The notes under the pieces: generated by a model
Told to the model about the DNA's origin: nothing
The model's input: only the letters and a program-made list of their open reading frames with translations
Database searches by the model: none
Origin: Sedimentisphaerales bacterium
GTDB lineage: Bacteria > Planctomycetota > Phycisphaerae > Sedimentisphaerales > Anaerobacaceae
DNA: 45,499 bases
Direction: 5' to 3'
Assembly: GCA_028282745.1 (NCBI GenBank)
Contig: JANQHJ010000023.1
Location: forward strand, 1-45,499
Position numbers and translations under genes: made by a program
Shown here: piece after piece, positions 16,546-25,100 of the stretch
Layout of the letters: every line of letters starts with the position of its first letter
Position numbering within the stretch: position 1 is the stretch's first letter

Positions 16546-19236
16546 TCACTTTCTAAAAACTTCATTTTGATTTTCTATATTAGTATTTATGCAAACGTTT
16601 GAGTTTTTTTCTTTCACGTTTCGAAAGAACCATTTTTGACCTGCCGTCAAAATAGCAGGCAATGCAAATAATGTAATGACCCCTGAAAAAGACAGTATTG
16701 CAAACAGCATAACACCTGTGGTCTTGTAAGGTATCAACGGAGCCGTCAACAGGGGCAGGAATCCAACTGCAATAACCAAAACATTTCGGCTGATTGCACG
16801 TGCTGGCTCACCAAACATTTTTGGGGCCGTATGTTTCCAGGAGCCTTCTTTCTGGTAAGTGTCTCGGCTGCGCTGCAGGAAATGAATTGCAAAGTCCACC
16901 GCCATACCAATCGACAACGCACTTAACACCGCAATAGGTAAATCATAGTCCTTTCCAAAGATTCCGGTAGCTCCGTATATTGCAACAAGGGTAATTGTAA
17001 GCGGAAGCATACAAAGCAAACCCCATAATGGTGAACGGAATAGAAATGTCATCATTACGAACACAACCAGAAAACTTCCTGCAAAAGATTTCAGGAACCC
17101 CCAAACCAACTCGTTTTCTAAAACAAGATTGATATAATGCAAGCCAGCCCAGCGATATGACAATTCTACAGGCGGTTTATGCTCTTTGAAATATGACGTA
17201 ATTTCCTTTACAGCGGCTCTGGTGTCCATGCTGTCGCCCGTTTTAAACTGCATCCAGATATTCGCCTGCTTATAATCGGGTGTAACCAGATGCCAAAGAT
17301 CGCGGGGGCGATGGCTTTGCTGAAACTGCATATAACACTCAGAAACACTTTGTAATTTATCGGGGATACGAAAGTTTTCTTTCCTGCCATCAGTTAATTC
17401 CTGATTAACTTTGCGTACAACATCTGCAACGGAATTGCTTTTTCCTATCAATCCAGCGGTTTCCATATGAGCTTGTAAATCAGCCATATATTTCAACACT
17501 TCAGGGCGTTTGAATATCTTTAGCTTTTCCTTTTCCACGCCCAGAAAATTATTTAACTCTTGCCATGTGTAGAAATCCTCATCAGAGGAATTTGCTGAAA
17601 TTTTTTCAACGTAAGATATTGCAGAATCAAGAAATGCTTCTTTACTATCGTTAATCTTTGCCAGTTCAGGCAACATTTGAACTAAACTATTGGCTAATTG
17701 AGGTGAATTCTGGTATTCATCATTTATCTTATGGGCAAATATCTCTAACTCTTGAGTAATTTGTTCAACATCATCTTTTGCCAGTTTTTCTTGTCCTTTA
17801 CCTTCAAGTACTAAATAAGCTGTATATGTTCCACCAAAATGATTATTCAAAGCGATATCAGCTTTGCGAATTGGATGACTTTTAGTAAAACGCTTGGCAT
17901 AATTATCATTAACTTGAATCTGAGTTATTCCCCACACAGCTATTCCAACTAAAACAATCAACACACCAATAACCAGCTTTGCACGTTTGTATGTCAAAAC
18001 TCCAACAGATCGAAGTATTTTCGTTAACCAGTTTTGTTTATTTTCCTCTTGCGCTGATAATCCAAAGTTTTTCAAACTCTTTTCAGGAATCAGCATTACA
18101 TAAGCCGGGACAAACACAACTGTAAATAACCAGGCAATCATCACTCCAATACTTAAAAAAGCACCAAAAATTCTTGCCGGTGGAATTGAAGTCAGTAACA
18201 ATGACGAAAACCCTGTTGCCGTTGTCAAGGATGTATAAAGAACAGGTACAAATAGGGTATTCATTACTTCTTTGATAGTTTGCTTACGTCCTTTTTCCTT
18301 AGTGTAAACATCAAAAAACTCCGAAAGAACATGAACGGAGTCTACGATGGAGATAGACATCAGAAAGATTGGAAGCATAGAGCTTAAAATATGAACCGGA
18401 TACCCAAATCCAATCAATATCCCCATTGTAGAAACAACCGAAACCGTAGCGATAATCATTGGCAGAATAACCAATACAAGTTTGCGGAAGAACAAAAGCA
18501 ATAACCCGAAAATAACAGCCATAGCCAATGGTGATGCTGTTCCCATCTGAGTAAACATCTCGACACCAATAGCACCTTCAGCTACCGGCAAACCCGTAAT
18601 ATGGTATTCCTCATCTCCGTTGAATTCTTTGATTTTATTTCTAAGTTCCGTGTAAACTTTATAGCTGAGGAGCTTGTCTGTTAACGGCAAATAGATACAT
18701 AAAGCCTGGCCATCCTCCGATATCATCTGGCCTACAAGCAACGGATTTGATAAGGCTTTGTCCCTGATTTCTAAAGCCTCTTGTTTTGTTTCCGGAGGTT
18801 TTGGCATTAACCATTCAAATCGGATTGTTCCCGGACCAGCCTGGCTCATATGATCAACTAGTGAAGGTGCTATCATGTCCACTTCAATCACGCCACTGAA
18901 ACTTTCAGGATTGTCTGTATCCGACCATCGCAACGATTTAGAAAATTCTGTTAGCTCATAAATACGTTTCAATGTTCCCGGATTAAATACCCCATCCGGA
19001 TCATTTTCGTTGATAATGCCAATAACCACGATGTCACTTAATTCGAACTGCTGCTTGGTCTTATTGTGAAAAACGCGAGCGGGATTTTTTACTTCCAGCA
19101 TATTTTCAGGGTCAGTATCAATAACGGCTTTGGGGATAAAAAATCCAGTCGCAATCGTAAACAGGATCATTATAAAAGTAGCTAACTTATAATGATTAAT
19201 AGCAAAATTGATTATTGTGTTTTTGGTCCGTTTCAT
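16546..19236 (-). CDS. RND-superfamily transporter (HAE3/MMPL type)
   Basis: About 896 residues, starting at ATG 19236, which has AAAGG five bases upstream; the in-frame GTG two codons earlier lacks a spaced ribosome site. The protein has the duplicated RND layout: one N-terminal helix, a large periplasmic loop, helices about 230-395, a helix near 425-445, a second periplasmic loop, and helices about 715-885. The intramembrane Asp motifs typical of HAE3 pumps are present in both halves (SISIVDSVHVLSEFF and SIGMAVDFAIHFLQR). No membrane-fusion protein is encoded nearby; a LolA-like carrier and a beta-barrel follow instead. It probably moves lipids or hydrophobic compounds using the proton gradient. 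Regulation by the adjacent MarR protein is suggested by the operator-like repeat at 19262-19276. Confidence 0.92.
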   Translation of the reverse strand: MKRTKNTIINFAINHYKLATFIMILFTIATGFFIPKAVIDTDPENMLEVKNPARVFHNKTKQQFELSDIVVIGIINENDPDGVFNPGTLKRIYELTEFSKSLRWSDTDNPESFSGVIEVDMIAPSLVDHMSQAGPGTIRFEWLMPKPPETKQEALEIRDKALSNPLLVGQMISEDGQALCIYLPLTDKLLSYKVYTELRNKIKEFNGDEEYHITGLPVAEGAIGVEMFTQMGTASPLAMAVIFGLLLLFFRKLVLVILPMIIATVSVVSTMGILIGFGYPVHILSSMLPIFLMSISIVDSVHVLSEFFDVYTKEKGRKQTIKEVMNTLFVPVLYTSLTTATGFSSLLLTSIPPARIFGAFLSIGVMIAWLFTVVFVPAYVMLIPEKSLKNFGLSAQEENKQNWLTKILRSVGVLTYKRAKLVIGVLIVLVGIAVWGITQIQVNDNYAKRFTKSHPIRKADIALNNHFGGTYTAYLVLEGKGQEKLAKDDVEQITQELEIFAHKINDEYQNSPQLANSLVQMLPELAKINDSKEAFLDSAISYVEKISANSSDEDFYTWQELNNFLGVEKEKLKIFKRPEVLKYMADLQAHMETAGLIGKSNSVADVVRKVNQELTDGRKENFRIPDKLQSVSECYMQFQQSHRPRDLWHLVTPDYKQANIWMQFKTGDSMDTRAAVKEITSYFKEHKPPVELSYRWAGLHYINLVLENELVWGFLKSFAGSFLVVFVMMTFLFRSPLWGLLCMLPLTITLVAIYGATGIFGKDYDLPIAVLSALSIGMAVDFAIHFLQRSRDTYQKEGSWKHTAPKMFGEPARAISRNVLVIAVGFLPLLTAPLIPYKTTGVMLFAILSFSGVITLFALPAILTAGQKWFFRNVKEKNSNVCINTNIENQNEVFRK

Positions 19237-19261
19237 ACTCACCTTTCTACAATCGATTATT

Positions 19262-19276
19262 GTTAGTAAGCCTAAC
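19262..19276. promoter_or_regulatory. Candidate MarR operator before the RND gene
   Basis: GTTAG (19262-19266) and CTAAC (19272-19276) are inverted around TAAGC, 26 bases upstream of the RND start codon. The same TTAG-N4-CCTAAC pattern occurs before the marR-like gene at 19817-19831. Paired inverted repeats at a MarR gene and its target are the usual arrangement in this family. Confidence 0.5.
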
Positions 19277-19303
19277 TATTAAGGCAAAAAAACACGGTAT
19301 ATA

Positions 19304-19813
19304 TCATTGGAAATAAGCAGTGTTATTCCTAATGTTATTAAGGAATTCATGAAATTGCCTAATGTTCTCGTCGAAAGATTTAAGAAAATCATCTGAATGA
19401 ATGCCAAAATGCTCCTTAAACAGTTTATATATTTCCTTATGTTGCTTTTCGTGGTTTTTATAAGCCAGCCATCCCTTATCAGTCAGTGTCAGCATCACTT
19501 CTTTGTTATTGCCGTCTTTTAACTGTTTCTTCACTAGTTTCAGACGTATTAACTTTTTGATTCTTTCAGAAATAGTGGGTTTACTGACATCAAAAAGCTC
19601 GGCTAATTCGCTAATATTAATTCCCTCATGGTTGCCAATTGCCTGTATCGTGTGAATTTCTGCCCGACATAATTGAACTCCAACATCAAAGTTTTGCATT
19701 TTATTATGCTGGCGTACATATATTTTGGCAATTTGCATAATCACATCATTCATTTGATGAAATGCTTTCTCTTTGTTAGTTATTTTTACAGATTTCTTTT
19801 TGCTCACACTCAT
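19304..19813 (-). CDS. MarR-family transcriptional regulator
   Basis: A 169-residue dimeric winged-helix DNA-binding protein. The recognition region, ISELAELFDVSKPTISERIKKL, is followed by a wing (VKKQLKDGNNKEVMLTLTDKG), and long N- and C-terminal helices provide dimerisation. Proteins of this family usually repress an adjacent exporter until a small hydrophobic ligand binds. It precedes the RND operon in the same direction with a 67-base gap. Inverted repeats sit both over its own ribosome-site region and in that gap, consistent with autoregulation plus control of the pump. Confidence 0.92.
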   Translation of the reverse strand: MSVSKKKSVKITNKEKAFHQMNDVIMQIAKIYVRQHNKMQNFDVGVQLCRAEIHTIQAIGNHEGINISELAELFDVSKPTISERIKKLIRLKLVKKQLKDGNNKEVMLTLTDKGWLAYKNHEKQHKEIYKLFKEHFGIHSDDFLKSFDENIRQFHEFLNNIRNNTAYFQ

Positions 19814-19816
19814 ATT

Positions 19817-19831
19817 ATTAGGTATCCTAAC
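19817..19831. promoter_or_regulatory. Candidate MarR autoregulatory operator
   Basis: TTAGG (19818-19822) and CCTAA (19826-19830) are inverted around TAT, directly upstream of the marR-like start codon at 19813 and overlapping its ribosome-site region. The 15-mer shares TTAG-N4-CCTAAC with the element at 19262-19276. Confidence 0.5.
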
Positions 19832-20082
19832 AAAATGTTCAAGTATTTTTTAGAAAAATTTAAACTTTTTTAATACGACTGTTTCACAACCCAATAAGGT
19901 ATATTTTGCAGGTGGGAATTTTAGAGAATACAATAATAGCAAATAAATGGTTAAATTTGACTATCATTGCAGCAATTACTTGACCGTTATCAAACCACTG
20001 TCCTCAAAGATTACCCCAAAAAATCGTAGTATAAATCTTGTTTTATCTATGAAGTAAAGACGTATATTTTTTAGATATTTAT

Positions 20083-21264
20083 TTATGGGCCCAACAGGTC
20101 AACCCCCTTTATTTCGAATGGACTGGGACGCCATCTTTGTTCCGCTTCATCATAGTAAGCTTCTGTAATTGCCTCAATAATCGCCTGTTCATCTGTCTTT
20201 AACGGGTCATAAAGTAAGGCCACGTCAATCCAACCAGAGCGTGGACGAGTAGTCACTTTAAGATAGCCTTCTATCTCAGAGATGTCTTTTCGATCCAGAA
20301 AATAAGTGAATAATTTAGCACTGCCGGAACAACTAATACCTTTGACCTTCAATTCGATCTTTTCAAGGGTATCCGGTTTGGTAATATCACGGACATATGC
20401 AAAGGTTGGAAAATCGATCAGTAGTGATGCCGCAGCGGTAGTTATTACGCAAAACAAAATTATAGTAACGATAACAGCTTTAGTGTTTGCTATATTGAAT
20501 CTTCCAAGAAACTTCCATTTTAACGGTTTTTGTTTTGTATCTTTACTGACGGGGCAGACATCTACGCACTCAAAACAGGAAATGCAATTTGCCGAATAAA
20601 CAGCTTTTTTGCTTGCAACATCGATATTCATCGGGCAGTGCACTGAGCACTTGCCGCAATTAATACAGCTTGTGGTGTCCCTGGTAATCCATGTTAATCC
20701 CAGCTTAGAAAAGATATTTTGTACTGCCGCGAAAGGGCAAAACCAACGGCAAAACGGCATTGAAATCAAAAAAGATGCAACTAAGACAATCACCCCCACC
20801 ACATAAGTTGAAAATTTAATATCATTGTTGATTGAAGCCATCAAGTAGCAAGGACTTATGTTCCGGCAGAACAGGTTTACCGTGACAGCAGTCAGATAAA
20901 GAACCAATATCAAAACAAGGTATTTTATAACCGAGAGCCAACGATCAGTTTTTTGTGGAATTCTAAGTTGCTTGAAATTGAAATCATCCGCGAATGTTCT
21001 CAGGAACTCCGACACAGCCCCTATCGGGCAGATATAACCGCAGAAAAAACGCCTGAATAATATCGTCAATAATATGATCAAAATAAACGCAAATATATTA
21101 CCGCTGCCTAAAGCACAAAGCATTTTCCCTTGTGCGATGAAGGTATAAAATGTTTCTACTGCCCCGAATGGGCAATATGCTTCTACGTTAAACTTGAAGC
21201 CATATACCAATGCTATTATGGCAACGAAAAATACGAACTGTATTTTATGTCTTAATTCTTTCAT
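20083..21264 (-). CDS. NapH-like membrane polyferredoxin with C-terminal HMA-like domain
   Basis: A 393-residue inner-membrane iron-sulfur protein. Helices at about 8-24, 57-72, 110-132 and 152-170 are interleaved with the NapH/CcoG-type motifs YCPFGAVETF (C31), CGYICPIGAV (C75, C79) and CRWFCPFAAV (C172, C176). Two cytosolic [4Fe-4S] ferredoxin motifs follow: C200/C203/C206/C210 and C227/C230/C233/C237. After another helix (about 262-284), residues about 300-372 look like a beta-alpha-beta heavy-metal-associated fold, but the metal loop reads GISCSGSA, keeping one Cys (C312) of the usual CxxC. It probably passes electrons from the cytosol to a membrane or periplasmic partner. It is the last gene of the MoxR/vWA run, six bases after the TPR/Cys-tail gene. 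Confidence 0.85.
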   Translation of the reverse strand: MKELRHKIQFVFFVAIIALVYGFKFNVEAYCPFGAVETFYTFIAQGKMLCALGSGNIFAFILIILLTILFRRFFCGYICPIGAVSEFLRTFADDFNFKQLRIPQKTDRWLSVIKYLVLILVLYLTAVTVNLFCRNISPCYLMASINNDIKFSTYVVGVIVLVASFLISMPFCRWFCPFAAVQNIFSKLGLTWITRDTTSCINCGKCSVHCPMNIDVASKKAVYSANCISCFECVDVCPVSKDTKQKPLKWKFLGRFNIANTKAVIVTIILFCVITTAAASLLIDFPTFAYVRDITKPDTLEKIELKVKGISCSGSAKLFTYFLDRKDISEIEGYLKVTTRPRSGWIDVALLYDPLKTDEQAIIEAITEAYYDEAEQRWRPSPFEIKGVDLLGP

Positions 21265-21269
21265 GTTTT

Positions 21270-22163
21270 TTACTTATTGCTTGGGCATTTATCTTTTAAA
21301 GAACAACTATTACAACTGCTTCCGCCGGTACACCCGGATTGATATACTTTACTTCCGGTCTTTATCACAGCAAGATATTTATCCGTTTTACGAATATCCT
21401 TAAATTCTTTCATGTTTTCGATTAACCTGCGGGTCATTGATATTTGTGTCGGAGGTGTGTTTTCAAGAGCTTTCACAATAGATTGATATGCTTTTTTCTG
21501 ATTCTTCTGTAACTGGTAAATGCAGCCAAGATAAACAAAAGCTCTTGGATTTTCCTGCGGTTTAGCTATCAACATTTTCTCAATATGAGCTATGTCAACC
21601 ACTTCATCCATGCGTTGCTGTATGAGGCTTTGCAATGCTATAAAATCAGGGCGGCCCTTAATTGATTCATTTGGCTCAGATATAAGTTCTTTAACTTCAT
21701 TTACTTCATCCAGCACGGTAAGTGTTTCGATATAATTCAACTTCGCTTGATCATTTTTGATTTTTATGACAGCAGTCTTATCTATCTTCGCTGATTCGAT
21801 ATAGAAGCCATGGTCATAATAATATCCTCTGACCGCATTGTAATAGGATGTCCATCTTTTTAACTGTGCTTTTGAAAGGTCGCCCTGCATAGATTCAGCT
21901 TCCATTGCCCGTTTCATTTTAATTACACGTCGCAAGATAGCGTATTGATCCTTATAATATGGCTGATCCTTGTATTGTCGAGCAGCAGAGGCATAAAGCT
22001 TCAAAGCAGCATCGAAGTCACTTTTTTCCTGGATAAGCTGTTTAACCTGATTTTGAAGTTTTATCATTTCATCGTCTTTGTTGACCTCTTTTTTGGCAAC
22101 ATGTGCATATAACTGTGAACCACAACATGTCAGAATCACAGTTAATATTAATAGCTTTTTCAT
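21270..22163 (-). CDS. Exported TPR-like protein with four-cysteine C-terminal tail
   Basis: A 297-residue protein with a signal peptide (about 1-20, ending LYA). The body is helical and repeat-like (FDAALKLYASAARQYKDQP, AFVYLGCIYQLQKNQKKAYQSI), consistent with TPR repeats. The last 20 residues carry C278, C284, C287 and C293 in the symmetrical spacing C-x5-C-x2-C-x5-C, within SGCTGGSSCNSCSLKDKC. Four closely spaced Cys could bind a metal or an iron-sulfur cluster or form disulfides. It sits between the giant vWA/TPR gene (25 bases) and the polyferredoxin (6 bases), so a redox or metal role is plausible. I do not recognise the family. Confidence 0.75.
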   Translation of the reverse strand: MKKLLILTVILTCCGSQLYAHVAKKEVNKDDEMIKLQNQVKQLIQEKSDFDAALKLYASAARQYKDQPYYKDQYAILRRVIKMKRAMEAESMQGDLSKAQLKRWTSYYNAVRGYYYDHGFYIESAKIDKTAVIKIKNDQAKLNYIETLTVLDEVNEVKELISEPNESIKGRPDFIALQSLIQQRMDEVVDIAHIEKMLIAKPQENPRAFVYLGCIYQLQKNQKKAYQSIVKALENTPPTQISMTRRLIENMKEFKDIRKTDKYLAVIKTGSKVYQSGCTGGSSCNSCSLKDKCPSNK

Positions 22164-22187
22164 AAGAATTCCTTTCTATTCATGATA

Positions 22188-25100
22188 TTATTTTGAACTA
22201 TCATTTTTTGTTTTTTCAGAACTATTGGCAATAATGTTTTCGTATGCCAGTTTATATTCGTGGTAATCTCTTCGATTCGGATAGACCACCTTATTATATC
22301 TTTCGAAATCGTCGAGGAGTTGGGGGAATTGGCTTAAAACCATATAAGCAGTCTGTCTTTCTGTCGGCTTATCATCATTTAACTCATTATCCCAGTAATT
22401 CCATCTAAGCGCATAGTATTTATTTTTTCCCCGGCAATTAATTTGGTACTTTCTAAAATACTGTTTCATTTTTTCAATGTTCATCTCTTTGGAATAGAGA
22501 AATAGATAGTCCAGCACCTGTAGCACGAAATGAATTTCTCCGCTGGCATGAGCATTTGCCCATTTAGCTTTTTCCAGGTTGCCAGCTTGATAATAAAGCT
22601 TCGTGATTTCACGCCAAAAATGAGATGATTTTGGATTTGTTTGGGCACTGGTTAAGAGAATTTCCGCCAATTCTTTGTATAGTCTCTGACTTTCCATAAT
22701 TAACTTTAATTTGAACTCAACAGTCCTGCTTCCGGGATTTTCAAGATAACATTGTTTAATAATTTCTTTTGCCTTCTGCTTTTTGTTAACTTTAAAAGCT
22801 AAACATGCCTGTAAATATTGAAGCGATGCACTTTGGCCCATGATCAAGCTGTACTGATCGAATTCATCGTATAGATACTCAGCCTGATCGACCGATACTT
22901 CATAAATAATGTCATTAATCCTTCTGGCAAATTTGCTGTCCAGTACATTTGCAGCAATCAATTCTTCAAGCTCAATATCGATCATATCTAAATCAAGCTT
23001 TTTCTTAGTCTCTTTTTTATCAGTTGATGAGGCTGATCGTCGTTTTATTTTTTTCCTTGGCTCAATCGGGTCAGCTTTCATAAGCAGTTCATATTTTGCT
23101 TTGATTTCTTTTGGCAGATTATTGTCAGCAGTTATTATCATTCCTTCAAAGGCAATATTTTTAAATCGATCTGCCTGATTGATATTTTTGGAGTTCTCTT
23201 TGCCCTGTGTTGCGTCAATTGCCAACTGTTGCTGGGCTAAACCATATACCTTCGTATAGAGTTCGTATGCCTTTGAAAATTGCCCCAGCATCTCATAATA
23301 CGACGCGGTTTCGATAAGGGTTTGCAGATCATCCGGGTAAAGCGCAAATGCCTCCAGCATGACTGTCAAGGCTCCCTCAAAGTCACTTCGGCGCTGGTAG
23401 ATATCGGCAATTGTAAAATACAGGTTTTTATTCTCAGCATTTAGAAGCGAGTTGCATCTAAAGAGATATTCCGCGAGATTAGACAAGTTGTTCTCCAGAA
23501 ACAATTGTCCGAGTTTTATATGCTGAGCTGGGGAACATTGCCAATCCATGAATACGAGCAGCCTTGCCATGTCAAGACGTTGCGGTGACAAACTGCCCAT
23601 CGAATCCATTGCCTCGCGAATAAATGCGAGCCGTCTTTGAGGTGCATAGAAACTGGCATCTAATAGAATATTTGCCGGACTAAAAGCCGGTTCTAATTCG
23701 GAAAGAATATCTATAGCCAGTCGGTACATATATACCTTATCAGGCTGAGTTTTAATACGATCGAGCGTTATATCATACGCCTTTTGCAGAACTGCCTTAG
23801 AAGCCTGCAGATTCAGCAGGGAATCGACTATTACCAAAAACTGATTATCATCGGTTTCCCGGAGCAATAACGCTGATAGTCGTTGAATGGCTGCTTCTTT
23901 TTCAGTTTCCGAGCATTTTGCAGCCTGTTCGGCCCATAGGAGCCATAATTCGTAGTTCTCCGGATTCTGTGAAATTATTTGGCCGTATGCAAGCATAGCT
24001 TCTTTATGTTGGCCAAGCATTGAAAGTAGCCCGGCCTTAAATTCAGGTTGAAATTCTGACTTGGTGGCCTTAATTTGTTCAGCAGTTTTTATTGCGTCAT
24101 TGGGATCATCCCGTTCGACGGCAAGGATCGCCATTTGCTGAAGATAGTCCGAAGCATTAGCTGAATCGAGCTTTATAAGTTGCTTTAAGATTCGCTTGCA
24201 CTGACGATAGAGCCTACACTTGCGACAGATATGGTATTGTTTTTTTAAGGATTCTAATGTATCAGAGCCGTAGTATTGTTTGACAATTTCGATCGGGGTG
24301 AATGAATCTCCGATAGAAGTATAAATATCGATCAAAAGATCGACTTGCTTTGAATCCAAATTGCCGGCTTTTATTTCATCTTCAAGTGTAATTACAAGAT
24401 CCACCAGCGAACCTGTCTTTGCTGCCGCATCCAGTAAATATGGAGTGATTTGATATATCATAAAAGGTTGCTCACACTGCCGCCAGAGATCCAGCCATAG
24501 CTGATAAGAGCTATCATACTGACCGATCGTGCTTTTAAGGGCAGCGATTCTCATCAGGCAATCCATAGCTTTTGTACGATCATATATTGCCTGGTGGATT
24601 TCAATGGCTTTCTCAGTTTGCCCCGCCTTTTCCAGCAATATGCCAATTTCAAATAGCTGTTTCTCGGAGAAAACATAATCGCCCATCGAGTCGATGAGCT
24701 GCTTTACCGCCTGCTCGGTTTTTCCTGATTGTATCAGCATTTCCGCGATAAATTCTGTAGCTTTGTAGAAATATTCATCACGTCTGGATTTAAGTATTTT
24801 TGAATTATTGAGGGCTAAATCTCGAAATCCCATTTGAAACAATGCTTTTGACAATTCAAACAAATCCGCGGAAGTAAGCTTTTCAGGCTTACTTTCCAGG
24901 GCTATTTTTAATGCCTCATCTCGCTGACCTTGCAGTAAATATACCTTCATTAATGCAATAGTGTTATTCTGCTGTTCATAGTATTGGCGGACAGTATCGA
25001 ATTGGCGACTGATCAGTGCAATATTAGCCACCCGGCTATTAACTTGTTCTCGTTCGTCAATACTCAGGAAATTGTCAGTTTCAAGCCGCCGGCACAATTT

